This document shows, piece by piece, positions 1 through 11,239 of a stretch of 64,000 nt of DNA (its first letter is position 1; each line of letters opens with the position of its first letter). The notes under the pieces are model-generated. The model was not told the origin of the DNA. It saw nothing but the letters and a program-made list of their open reading frames with translations, and did no database searches. The translations under genes and the position numbers were made by a program. The stretch comes from Hyaloperonospora brassicae (lineage: Eukaryota > Oomycota > Peronosporomycetes > Peronosporales > Peronosporaceae), in assembly GCA_947650285.1 (NCBI GenBank), contig CANTFL010001466.1, forward strand, positions 186,001-250,000. The letters are read 5' to 3'.

Positions 1-1018
1 GATGCTCATGCAACGGCTTAGGTATTTTCTAATCTTTCATTTCGGCACCATGGTCTACCCGAAGTCATCATCAGTGACAGAAAAAGCAAAGTTTTTATCA
101 GCATTTTGGAGCTCGCTGATAACAAACATTGGGGTAAGTATAGGTTGACAACCGCCCATCGCGCTGAAGCTGATGGACAAACCGGGCGACAAATTTTTCG
201 TAGAAGATACGCTTAGACGCATGGTATCATAGTATGGCACATATTAGACCGATCTATTGGAATATATCGAAGATGCACATGCTACACTCGTCGGTGCATC
301 TACTCGATATTCTCCCTTCAAAATTGACACGGGAAGAAAAGAACGCTTTTTATAGGAAAAGCTGCTATGGGCAAACGTTCCGCAAAAGGAGATTGACGAA
401 CAAGGTAAAGTGTTTGCCGAAACACGAAAGAAGATACTTGATCAAGCTCGTAAGAACCTTATTAAGGCTCAAGCTACGCAAAAGCAAGACTACGACTAAA
501 ACGTCGACTAATCAAGTCTAATTTTGAGGTTGGAGACTTAGTGCTGCTTGACACGCGCAAAATACATTTGACACATGCCGCCAAAGATATAGAAACAACG
601 AGAGCATAATTTGAGGCAAGATAGGTAGGACCGTTTAAGATAATTTAGTTGATCAATCCTAATGTGGCGCGCCTAATCTACCAGACAGTGTGAAGAGGAT
701 CAATGCAACTTAAACGTTGATGTGCTGTCAAAGTACGAGCCTACTATTGAACGATTTCGTATCTGCCCCATACCAACAGTGTCCAAATTCGAGGATAACG
801 GCGCTGAGGATCAGCTTTAAGTTATTAAACGTCTTTTAAATATAATTAATTTAATCGCCAGTTACACTGGGTCGTTCAATGGCATGGTAACACGGAAGAA
901 GACGGCAGCTGGGAAAAAGAAGAACATTCGGCATGTCTTCCATTAAAAAGGTCTTTTCGAAGCTGAGTATAGTCGGCGACGAGAGATAAATTAGGTGAGG
1001 ATGTCAGGACCACTCATT
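1..1018 (+). pseudogene. Ty3/gypsy integrase-chromodomain relic (3' part of pol)
   Basis: This is the left-truncated end of a gypsy pol gene, decayed by stops and frameshifts. Read in shifting plus-strand frames it shows an integrase core piece (EVIISDRKSK near 58-95), a second core piece (TAHRAEADGQTGRQ near 151-190), and the integrase C-terminal GPFKII followed by LINPNVARL near 630-672. A chromodomain remnant follows near 841-960 (LHWVVQWHGN, then SWEKEEH). This order is that of chromovirus-type gypsy elements. The same order recurs in the gypsy element at 9204-24567, which is probably related. No complete reading frame remains, and the start of the element lies outside the window. Confidence 0.7.
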
Positions 1019-1020
1019 TC

Positions 1021-1383
1021 GGCCTGATTAATGACCAGTCATTTGGTCTCGATTGAAAACCATTTATTTTGTTTAAATTCATAATTTGTATGTTAGACTA
1101 AAATCGGTGTATATCGTTTGCGCAACCAAGACGGATGATATATATTTTAGTCTTAAGCATGGGATAGGCGGGATCATTAGAGGTGAGTTATTCAAAACAA
1201 AGATAATGATTTGTAAAGCTTACATACATTTAGTTTCATATTTCTTTATACCCTGACAAATGGACAATTACGTACAAGTGATGATAGGACTATGATGAGC
1301 AAGTTATATATGTATTTAGTTTATACTTCATTTGCTCATTATAGTATCTAAAGGTTGACCAATGATTGGTGTTACACAGAATC
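1021..1383. other. Unassigned AT-rich stretch
   Basis: No coding frame, repeat terminus or RNA gene was recognised between the gypsy relic and the solo LTR. It may include the lost 3' LTR of the gypsy relic, but no LTR boundary is visible. Confidence 0.3.
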
Positions 1384-1842
1384 TGTAATGGGGCACACTC
1401 TTACCACATAGTGGTAAACCACTTGCACTGATTACAGTGCAAGGGTGTGCTTCCAAAATCTTACGTAGTTTTTACGTTCAAAGGATGGTAACTACCTGAG
1501 CAAGAAACTGCGCAGACGGAATAAACGTAGAGCTGTATATTTCATCTATCTAGGTCTCATTTATAAATGTAAGTTTATCTTACTTGATCAGTATTGAAAA
1601 CAAATCTTAGATATCGAATCTCACTCATTCGCAGTGCGCGCGTGTAGCACCCATTTGTGATTTATTTAATTGAGATTACATCACATTTTCACGAATAAGT
1701 CGAGCGACGTGAATATTAAGTTTGAAAAGAATGATCCTTCACTTTCATCACATGAGTGATTTTTTTACAAATTACAAATGGGGATAATTTTTACATCGAC
1801 ACAATATGCGTAAATGACATGTAACCGGATTACCCCGTTGCA
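1384..1842 (-). repeat. Solo LTR, TGTAACGGGG family, diverged
   Basis: It begins TGTAATGGGGCACAC and ends ACCCCGTTGCA, close to the termini of the better preserved LTRs at 14529, 24025 and 41215. It is oriented like the first two, that is, minus relative to the full element at 41215-49199. Two hairpins sit just inside the left edge: TTACCAC-ata-GTGGTAA and CTTGCACTG-atta-CAGTGCAAG. No matching target duplication is seen (GAATC before, AAGAT after), so this copy is old or rearranged. Confidence 0.6.
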
Positions 1843-1919
1843 AGATAAATCGACCTGTTATATTTAGTTTACACGTATGAAGAATTCATTTTATTTGCTA
1901 ATATAATCAGTGATGTACG

Positions 1920-2094
1920 TGTTGACTAAGGACTTTTAGTAAGGGGGCTTGCGCTTCTGATATTCTTTTTATTACCAATACCGTATCTTTGTTAGATCCA
2001 GCACGTGCCTAATCTGGTACGCAGCTTTCTCCCCATCAAATCAGGTATCTTCTGAACATTTGGGCCGTGTAACATCCTAGCTTTCTTTCATACA
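1920..2094 (-). repeat. Copia LTR (3' LTR of the minus-strand element)
   Basis: This 175-bp repeat matches 7245-7420 with scattered differences. It starts TGTTGACTAAGGAC and ends CATACA. The adjacent CTCCTCCCAC is, on the minus strand, the polypurine tract GTGGGAGGAG expected beside a 3' LTR. Confidence 0.8.
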
Positions 2095-2109
2095 CTCCTC
2101 CCACGGCGC

Positions 2110-4860
2110 TCATGTTTATCATAAGCCAATCTCCTCCCGCAATTCCATTATCCTTGACGCCGGCAGGCTTTTAGTTAGCACATCTGCGAGCATCTCTTTA
2201 GTACACACGTACTCTGGTTTCACCATTCCTTACTCGCTCGTGCCTCTATTTAACTTTGATTTCACGTCCACGCGATTCTGGCTGTTCGATGTCGCTTCAT
2301 TCTCTATCTGCTTGATAGCTGCTTGATTGTCTATTAGCATTCTCATCGGCATCTTCACACTCACCCCAAGCTCGCCCAGTGGGTTCTTTACTCCAAGTAA
2401 CAACTTCACTCTTATCGCCGCCGAAACAAATTCTGCCTCGGCGGTAGACAGCGCCACGGATGATTGCTGCTTCACTTGCCATCCCACCGGCATTCCTGCT
2501 ACCAGCATTAGTGCTCCGCTTACTTATTTTCTGGTGCTCTTGTCAGCAGCATAGTCAGCGTCGGGATAGCTCATCAATTTCACACTTTCGCAACATGTGG
2601 CTCCTTTCGTGTGAAATTAAACCCCGCGGTTCCCGCAAGGTATCGCTATATGCGCCTGGCTATCTTCATGTCTTGTTCAGTCGGCGCATGACTGTGTCTT
2701 GTGGCTCGAAGTACCGCGTACGCTTTATCTGTCCTGCTACATCGATATACCCACAGCAAGCTGCCCACTAGTAATTGGAAGTTTTCTCACGCTCCTACTT
2801 CGGCGTTCCAGGTCCTCTCTCAGGCAAGAGTTTTGCTTTCTCGCTCTCCAACTCCAAAGGTAATTCTTCTGCAATCGGCGCTCGTACCGCGTTTGCTTTT
2901 TCCAGTCTGTTTCTTTGCAATTATTTCGTGATGGTCTACTCCTGGTCCACTGTGTACCCATCTTACATATCGTACGAAATACGCATTCCAAGGAATTTCT
3001 CAACGGGTCCTAGATCCTTAAGCTCCAGACTCACCATGTCTTTTCCAAACTGGTCCAAAAGCCCCTCGTTTGTCGCAGTAGCCAACAAACCATCCACATA
3101 CACGCCCACCACTATAATCCTTGGACCAATCATCTTAAAATACACACGCGTCGGTGACGGACATTCCAAAACCCGCCTGCACTACCGTTGGGTGCAGCAG
3201 TTGGTTGCAGAGCCTCCCATCTTGCTTTAGCCCGTAGAGGCTCTTAACAAAACGGAGGCATACATCTTTATTGTATTTTGCTCCCAACCGTCCAAGCCAA
3301 TCGCTAAGGATGCTTTTGCCCTTGGAAACGCGTAGGCAAATTTTAAAGCATTCCTCTTTATAGGCCTTTAGATAGGCGCTGATACATCGTAATTTCGCGC
3401 ACGTATACCCCATGATCTTGCCACTGCCAAGATAAACTTCCCGCTCGTCATGTCAAGCACTGCGGAGAAGATTAAATTATAGTCTCTCCCGAAGATTTGC
3501 TCATATCCACCTACGACGAGACGGACCTTATAGCGCTCGACAGCACCGTAATAATCTTTCTTATTTTTTAATACCCACTTGATTCGCAAAAGGTGCATTT
3601 TGGGGCCACGCCAGATCACTTCCCAAGTCTGATTCGCGACGAGTCAGGCGATCTCCTCCACCCTCGCCTTTTTTTCAGGGTTGCGCGTCTGCCACCTCGA
3701 GTGAAGATTTGTAGGAATTGGGTTCAGGCAAGTATGCGAACGTCTCCTCCTCTGCCCCCACGGCCGACATAGCAGAGAGGGGAGCAGTAGTAGCGCATTG
3801 TGCGGTATCACTCGCGACTTCATGCGCATCGGAATAGTTCGCGGTTTCAAGTGCTTCATCAGCTTCTTGCTGGCGTCTCGACTTTGTGCGTTTTCTTCTC
3901 AAGCATCTCACACTCAAGCTGGATCCATCGTCGCCGTCTTCGTGGTCGGCTTTTGTCGATGTGCTAGTGACTCCTGTAATGCGAACGCTCTCCTCCCGTC
4001 CTCGATTGCGCTGTCTGTCAAGCGCGAGCCGTTCTAAAGCGTCCTCATACTCATCGTTAAGAACTTGTGAAACCTGCTCTGGACCCTCCATCGTGAGACT
4101 TTCGAACTGGATGACGTGACGTGTCATAACAACGGTCTTAAATCCAGGCAGATAAACCTTACACCCCTTCGTCTCCTCATTTTCCGGATAATAATTCTCA
4201 CGGCGCTTAGTTTGCCCGTCGACTTGTTCATAGGATTCTGGTACACCTTGCAAGGTACCCAAACGCTACGACATCAATCACACCCGGCTTCCCCGTTCAA
4301 ACCTCCAGTGGCGGCTTCGTCTTGCGTTGGCGCGCGTTGGCATAGGGTTAAGGACATACGCTGCGTATTCTGCTGCGTAGCCCCAGAAGTTAATTGGTAA
4401 TACAGAACCAAAAGGCAATGCACCGCTCCATGTTCATTACGGTGCGGTGCACTCGTTCCGCCTTCGAGTTTGATGCGGACGCGTGTGGTATTGTAACTTG
4501 CCGTCCGATGCCCGTGTTCTGACAAAACAGGTCAAGGTTACGGTCTTCGCCGCCGCCTTCGGTGCGTAAAATGTGCACACGTACATTGAACATACTCTCA
4601 ATGAACACCATAAAACGTTCGAACTATTTTGCCGCTTCACGTTTGGTTTTAGTCACAAACAAGCGGACACTTGGACTTATTATCCTCAAAATTAAACAAA
4701 TACCGTGTACTCTTGCGATCCATGGGAGTAATCGGTCCTTATGGTCGCTGCAAATTACCCCACTCATCACATCGATCGGAGCAGTCTCCTCGCTATCCTT
4801 TCGTGGATGAGTAGTCTTCGCTTTTTTGCCTTCGGCCCAAGTCAAACAGTTCTCCCGACT
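2110..4860 (-). pseudogene. Copia pol relic: integrase, reverse transcriptase, RNase H
   Basis: The minus strand carries recognisable Copia pol blocks in several frames. From upstream to downstream these are: the integrase core with HILRTEGGGE and SKAERVHRTVMN (about 4390-4611); the integrase C-terminal part (about 3675-4262); the RT N-terminus with WVLKNKKDYYG and RLVVGGYEQ (about 3368-3619); the tract KSLYGLKQDGRLCNQLLH (about 3180-3290); an RT catalytic region reading VGVYVDGLLATAT, where the canonical YVDD has become YVDG (about 3080-3120); and RNase H with SVALSTAEAEFVSA and LIDNQAAIKQIE (about 2300-2450). The frameshifts, stops and loss of the second catalytic Asp make it inactive. Confidence 0.8.
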
Positions 4861-5178
4861 CGATCCGTGAGCTCAATTCATTGCCAGGATCGGCAGCCAT
4901 CCTCCCAACGTCACCATAGTTGAGGTATCCAAAGCGTCTATGGAAGTGACCTAAGCTACCTTATAAAACCGTTATCTCTTTAAGTGCGGACGCTTGAACT
5001 ACATTCATCACAGCGTCGCGCACTCCTCTTCCTATCCTAGAGTGCCTCGATCCAAGACCAGGACATTGTTCTTGATCTGCACGTACATGACCACGCTGCC
5101 ATCTTCTAAGATAGCGTATCCCTTGCTCGTAGCACTTAGCTTAGACCCTTGCACCATTAACGAACCCAGCGATATCGG

Positions 5179-7231
5179 TTAAATGCCAAGCGTTGGCGCA
5201 TAACATGTGATCTTCAGCTCCATCCAATATGTATCGTCATCAGCTTGCACTCTGAACCTCGACTTTCCGCGTCGAGTCACTCCCAGCGTGCTCTTTTCCG
5301 GCAGGACTACACCCTTGGGCTCGTCGCATTCTTCCCACTCGTAAGCATGCTTGCATCTCGTACTAGGTGCGTGCTCGCCATTGAAACCACTATACCGTCC
5401 TGGTCTGTAAGGTCTCCAGCGACTAGTCCCTCCAGCGATCATCGTGGGATTTCACTTCCGTCTTCCTTATTTGGGCAGTTTCGCGCGATATGTCCCACTG
5501 TGCTGCAGATCACGCAGGTTTTTGTTTCGGTGTACCTCCTGTTGGTGGCTGCGGCGACTCTGACTGGACTAACTGATTGTCTTTCGTTGTCCTCGTACGT
5601 TTGCGCACATTGAATTATTCTTAAGCGCGTGGACCACGTAATTTGTTCTCTTTTTTGTCATATTGATTCGCCAGCACTGGCCTTAACTCAGGGCTCTCAT
5701 GCAGCATTAAGCTTTCAAGTATCAGCGACGAAGACGCTCCTGTCGCGTTTTGAATCGCCATAAGGAACATGAAGTGCAAGTGCCACGTGTTTCCACTACT
5801 CTTATTCGTTTTAAATAATTACGACACTTGCACGCTTGCAAAGATTCTGTAAAACGCTGACTCCATCTCCTCAAGCGCGTAGCTAAGTGTTGGCTCGATC
5901 ACCTACCATTCATCTCGAAGTCCATTAAAGAACTCTTCTGCCTCTCCACGGAGGAATCCTCCCAGTTTGCTAATCTTGAACTTCTCTGCCCATTGGTATA
6001 TACAATCTTCCTGTGCCATTTCATTATCGTCTCAGAAGCCTCGGGCCAAATGCTTGAGCCCAGCTCCCAATCCTTTATGGAGTTCCTATTCCGTTATTAT
6101 TCTATGCTGATCTTCGTATCCTTGGCTAATGGTCACCGCTCTCCTCCTCCGCTTTCCAATATATCACCTTCGTCGAGAAGAGCGCTCTCCCGCGAGCCTT
6201 CATTTGCTAGGGCTTCGGTTGATGCCCATAAGCTTCTGGGATCCTCTTTCGCTGTTGCGTGGACAGCCGCTTGCGATCTGCCTCGCGCATAGCCGCGCTC
6301 CCCTATATCTCGCAACCTTTGCTCGATTTGCGCGGCTGTTATTTGCGCTTGTCGCCACGCCTCCCCAGCCTCAACTCCAGCTTGCTGTTCACAGCGAGCT
6401 TCCTCACTTAACGCAGCTTCTATTTGGAGTTGCGTTTCTTCGACTCTTCTACCTTCTACACCCAATGCTTGTTCTCGGTGGCATTGGGCTTCTCATTCGT
6501 TCAGAACTTCTTGCTTGTGTCTTGCAAGGCTCTGCTCCTATTCTCTAACGACGCGTAGTTGCTCCTCGTGTCGTCTGACAATTTCCTCTCGTTCCGACTG
6601 CAACCTTGCTTGAAAATTCGCGACTTTCTGCGCTTGTAGCTCCGCATGAACTCTCAATGCCTCGCATTGCTGCCCCTGCTGTTCAGCCTCTCCCTGCAGC
6701 TGTCCATGTGCACCAGCAAAAGCATCGTGGTTTTTAACCTGCTGTTGAGTGCTAGCGTCTGCTGCCGCCCGCAGTGCCTCCCGTGCAGCGGCATACCATC
6801 AGTTGTGCTGCTGCTGTTTATTGTCTCAAAGCTCGTCTTTGAATCCGTAAGCTTGCGTCATGGACCCGGGACTCGAAACCGAGTACATCCCCTGATTCAT
6901 CGACATTAATGGGTCTTGCTGAAGCCGCCACTACCTCTTGTGGGGCGGCATCTATTAGCCTTGGGCGCTCTTCTCGGGCCGGTACCTCTTCTGGTCCAAA
7001 GGTGAGCCCTGTCGGGTCGGGTAATGTGGGTCTTTGCACCTCTAGCTCTTTCATCCTTGCCAATAGTGCAGCTTGCTGCTCCATAATGATGACCAACGCT
7101 GTCCGAAGATCCTCCTCGCTGCTGCTGCTTGATCTTTCAGGAGTTGATCGAACGGCTCCTCGCCATCGAGCCATCGACGCAGCCATTGCTCGTTTAAAGG
7201 CATCTCCCTGCTCTCTAGCCTTCCGGTCCAT
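5179..7231 (-). pseudogene. Copia gag relic with CCHC zinc knuckle
   Basis: On the minus strand an ATG just inside the 5' LTR (7231) opens a 137-residue frame beginning MDRKAREQG. A second long frame (about 6133-6465) is rich in Ala, Glu, Arg and Gln and is likely coiled coil. A zinc knuckle reading CVICSTVGHIARNC lies near 5478-5520, and downstream of it the frame runs towards the protease region. The protease DSG motif was not found. The gag is split by several frameshifts. Assignment rests on position between LTR and pol and on the zinc knuckle. Confidence 0.65.
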
Positions 7232-7244
7232 TGCGCCCTTAACC

Positions 7245-7420
7245 TGTTGACAAAGGACTTGTAGTAAGGGGGGCTTGCGCTGCTGATATTCTTTTTCTTA
7301 CTGACTTGTTATCTTTGTTAGATCCTACACGTACCTAATCTGGTACGCAGCTGTCTCTTCATTAGATCAGGTATCTTTTGAACATTTGGGCCGTGTTTCA
7401 TCCTAGCTCTCTTTTTAACA
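7245..7420 (-). repeat. Copia LTR (5' LTR of the minus-strand element)
   Basis: Partner of 1920-2094. Read on the minus strand it is followed directly by GGTTAAGGGCGCA and then the gag ATG, so the primer-binding site, if present, must overlap the very start of the internal region. Confidence 0.8.
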
Positions 7421-7734
7421 GCACGTGCTGTGGATGATACGTATTATGCGTAAAATATGTTGTGTGCTTCCCGTTATTTTATATACAATCCAATATGATT
7501 AGCGGAGACTCGACGGCCAAGCCGATATTCAGCAATTGTCGGGCAAGCTTTCCTTCTGTCAATTTACTACGGTATCTATAGAGATTAAGCAACAGAGTCA
7601 TTCTCCCAGGTTCTTGGTTAAGAGCTTATATGTGTTTGAAGACGCGGTATTCAACGCTGTTACTTCTGTTCATTTTTGTAATTATTTGGCGCATTTTGTG
7701 GTTTCCCGTATCTATTGGTAAGGTCTTCGTAACA

Positions 7735-8015
7735 TAACATGTCTGATCTTACTTTAAGTAGAGCAACCTGCAAACACATAGTCCAGCTACTCACTTATCA
7801 CTCATGGTACGCCTCTAGAAGCGATTAGTGTTCAAGTTGTCTGTTACGATATCAACCATATCAACCAATCAATTGCAGTGTTGAATTTTCCTCCGAAGTC
7901 AATATTTCTAAAGTATCTACTCAGTAAAGTAAATATTGGTGAATACTTTCAGGTTAGACATTGTCATTGATGCACCGTTGGGGCGAATGACATATAATGG
8001 GCTCACCATGTTACA
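7735..8015 (-). repeat. Possible remnant of a TGTAACGGGG-family LTR
   Basis: The right edge reads AATGGGCTCACCATGTTACA, nearly the right terminus of the solo LTR at 24025-24469. Upstream there is only weak similarity to the internal LTR sequence. The left boundary was not found. This may be a truncated copy. Confidence 0.35.
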
Positions 8016-9203
8016 AAACGGATATCCAGCGTTCTCCCATCGGTAACGACCTGGGACTTAGCGTATCTCCTAGACTTTTGCAGACCTCCATGGCATATGC
8101 ATATCGATAGGGATGCTTAGTCTAAAACTCATGTTTAAAGAAATAATACTTACTGTAAACTTTTTACTATAATGCAAACATAATAAACGAAGAACATGTG
8201 ACTGTGCAGACATATTCTATCCGCCAAAGCCAACATACTTAATTCTTCAATTTCTTTGCAATCATGTATCGAGGTAGTTCGACAGTTTGTTATGTCAACA
8301 AGCAACAGCCTTCTTCCATTTTGACTGCTGCTGGTGAAGTACCTGCTTGTTCAGCTGTTATTGATGGTGTAGTTATGGCGATGGTGTTGATGTTGTATTG
8401 CCACAGGTGCGGGGCCAAGTCAACTACGTGAACGGATGCGTGTACATGACTTCCGGACTTGAGCGGTGCAATATAGTAATCTTGCCGAACGGCGTTACCT
8501 AATATGTATCTTTAACCATGATCAGAGGACCTTTATTACCCCTGACAAGAGGTGTACTGTTCATCCGCGTAACTTTCAGACAGATGTGAAGTAGCTGCAG
8601 AGAAGTCTGGCCAGTACCTTACGCACAGGCACAAATTGCTCCGCCTTCGGGCTTGGGAGTCATTGGTAATGGATGGACATCTAGGCTGACGTTCACAGTC
8701 TTAAAACATTCATTGTTTTCTGATGCGGATTAATGTCTATAGGCTCTTTTCGTCTGGACTCCTATAGCATGTTGCCATTGGCTTCAAAAACCTGCAGTAC
8801 AACTAAGAGCTTACGTCACTACATACAACAACTCAGTAGAGTAGAATAAAAGTACATGTGCAAGCTCTGATCCAGCTCGCTTTAGTCGTGCTGGATAAAT
8901 ATGTAAGCTACATTACCACTTGCTGTCAATAAATGGACGATTGTGTTTAGTTACATTCCCCTTGATTTGGCTTCACTCGCTCGTCTCGTGCGACCCAGTA
9001 CGAATGCCTATCTCCTCGTGCTTTGTCTCTTCTATAAGCGTGAGATTCGCGGTTGTGCCATTTATCGTGCGCGCGCAGGTAGCAGTAGCATGAGCTTACG
9101 CCTCTGTATGCAATTGATTGGCTTCTATAAAATTGTACGCCTGCAAGAAAGCAAAACTTGCCTGATGCGATATTGGACTTTATTGGTCTAGTCTGGACGT
9201 TAT
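8016..9203. other. Repeat debris without assignable gene
   Basis: About 1.2 kb precedes the gypsy nest. A minus-strand stretch near 8290-8500 reads like protein (LKSGSHVHASVHVVDLAPH) for some 50 residues but was not matched to a family. A short open frame at 8943-9191 has no recognisable motif. I regard the region as decayed mobile DNA. Confidence 0.3.
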
Positions 9204-9420
9204 TGTCACGTAACCGAGTCGTGCAACACGGATGAATTGTATACAGGCCTAATATCCCATGACGTCACAGGCTGACGTCACAGACTGACGTCACAAAAGG
9301 ACGTCATTAATAACATTCCAGAAGGACGTATATTGATAGGTTTAGAGGTAGCGCAGGGATGCGAACTAAGTACCTCTATTATTCATTTTCAATTTACTAA
9401 GTGAACGACGAGTCTTCACA
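9204..9420 (+). repeat. Gypsy 5' LTR
   Basis: It starts TGTCACGTAACCGAG, and its 3' counterpart at 18753 starts TGTCATGTCGCCGAG. Shared blocks include GTGCAACACG, ACATTCCAGAAGGAC and AGTGAACGAC. The right boundary (ending TTCACA) is set by the primer-binding-like TGGTAGC two bases further on and by where similarity to 24470-24567 stops. Confidence 0.7.
9260..9306. promoter_or_regulatory. Four tandem CRE-like sites in the gypsy LTR
   Basis: TGACGTCA occurs at 9260, 9273 and 9286, with GGACGTCA at 9299. The spacing is exactly 13 bp each time. The 8-bp palindrome is the classic binding site of CREB/ATF-type bZIP factors, which suggests an enhancer in the U3 part of the LTR. The matching 3' LTR part is degraded, with only GTGTCACAG and GAAGTCAT left. 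Confidence 0.5.
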
Positions 9421-9648
9421 TCTGGTAGCTTTGTTGGTCTTCGCCGTCCCCGCCTCCGTCCGTACTGCACCACCGTAGTCACTCAAGAGCAGTGATCAGG
9501 AGACTATTCGTAAGTCCCAAACTTTTTTTAAGGGCAGGGACTCCTTTTTTATTGGCTGTAAATCCTACCGGATCATTATTACTGCTGCTGTTATCGAGAT
9601 TAACGTCTTGATTTGCTATAAATCGTCTCATTTCATTTATAAGTTAGT

Positions 9649-11000
9649 TTGGTAAACGTAGGGTCAGTTCTTCGGTTCATGACCGGTCACTCGCGGAGGC
9701 AACCAACGAAACTAAACATCAACGACTCGCTGGCCCAGCTGTCCGTAAAGAAACCAGACGAAGCCGATAAGTGCCGCGTATATCTGCTAAAATCTATCCG
9801 CCGCATCAGCCGCTTCGAGAAACACCTGGATACGTCCCAACGCTCCGACTCGCGTAAGAACATCAAAACTCGATTACTATCGCACGCAATTGACTTGGTC
9901 AGCTTCAAGAGCATGGTAAACCTGCAAATCTCACGCGAAATCACTAAGCACAGGGTCAAAACTATCCGAGTCCCTTGTGCTGGGCCTCAAAGGTACAAAA
10001 TCGTACCCGTAAGCCAGCTACCGACCTTTAAATTGAATGAGTCCTTGAGACCCGGACCAAAATTTGTTAAGGGAAGCACTCAAAATTCAAATAGGACCTC
10101 AGATCAACTACTTAGAGTTAACTAATAATTAATTGCATTTAATAACTGCATTAGTACAACAATGTCCACCCCGATGAATTCCTATCAGCATTTGCAATTG
10201 CTATACATATATTTATAACTATAAAAAAAACAAGCGCAATTGCTCGAGCAATTTCAAAAATCAAAACAGTTCTCGGAAATCACGCTAGCGGGTGTGAAAC
10301 TTCCGACGTATGGGAGAAGGTTGGATAAATCCTTTCAGATCTACAAGAAGCAAGTATAACCTTACTTCTTTGCAAGAATTGTGGACTGGAAGAGTCTCTA
10401 AATTTCGCAAAGAATACTCGCTGTCTTAGGCGGAACACTGAAGCAAGGAGCCGTTCAGTGGTATGTGACGCAAAAACAGTATGTCACATATGTGGACTAC
10501 TTTTTCAGCAAAGTCGAACGTGAATTTGTTCCGGCTGATTTGCAAGAGCGTCTGCGCGAGAATGTAAACAACATGAAAGAGCGCGATTGCGAAGATCTCC
10601 CTGATCATGTGTGCAAGTTTTGCCACTTAGTCTCTAAAGTTAGAGAGATGAGCGAGCTGAACTGTATCATGTGCTTTCTCCGTGGACTTACTGGTCGCAC
10701 GCGGAGAGAAGTTCAGTCTCATCGCTGTACAACACTCTCCGAAGCTATTGCGCTTGCGTTGGACTTTTACCGTTTCTATCCGCAGAGACATTCTCGAGGA
10801 AGTCCACACGACATTCCGCGGCACAGGTCATATGAAATCAATCGTCGATATCGATCAAACGATCGTAAGTAGCCAATGGACATCAGCTACGTGCAAATTC
10901 CGTCTCGTGATGAATGTCGCCGAAGTAATTTGTGCTTTTCAGTGCGGAAGTTCTAATCATCGCTCCGCCCAGTGTCGTCATTGCCAGCCACGTAATAATC
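9649..11000 (+). pseudogene. Gypsy gag relic (capsid-like region and zinc knuckle)
   Basis: A 158-residue open frame at 9649-10125 is basic and unassigned (possible gag N-terminus). From 10465 to 10872 a frame includes YFFSKVEREFVPADLQERLR and later CFLRGLTGRTRREVQ, the pattern of the gypsy gag capsid region. In a different frame a zinc-binding CAFQCGSSNHRSAQC follows at about 10938-10985. The frame change near 10850 and the lack of a long ATG-initiated frame show that gag is broken. Confidence 0.6.
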
Positions 11001-11239
11001 GCGGTAACAATCGTTCAGACCGATATTATCAGCAAAATGTAAGTCGTCAACATGTCATCAATGTGTACAGCCGTGAGGATAAACAAGAATCAGATGTTTG
11101 TGGCCGTTTCACGATCAATGCCGTAAAGGTCCAAGAGCCGACAGAAGTCGAACATATTGGTTTTGAACTAAGCAGCTTTAAATCGGACATGCCCGTGCAA
11201 TGTCAACTTCTAGTGCGTGATGGTGTCATTTGAAACAAA

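Larger units (their letters stand above)
1920..7420 (-). mobile_element. Ty1/Copia retrotransposon, degenerate
   Basis: A complete but decayed Copia element lies on the minus strand. It has 175-176 bp LTRs at both ends (TGTTGAC...ACA) and diverged 5-bp flanks, GTACG on the left and GCACG on the right, which differ by one base as expected for an aged target duplication. The order, read on the minus strand, is LTR, gag, zinc knuckle, integrase, reverse transcriptase, RNase H, purine tract (GTGGGAGGAG), LTR. It resembles the younger Copia element at 18803-23988 in organisation, in the GGTT bases that follow the 5' LTR, and in the purine tract next to the 3' LTR. All coding domains are broken. 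Confidence 0.85.
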
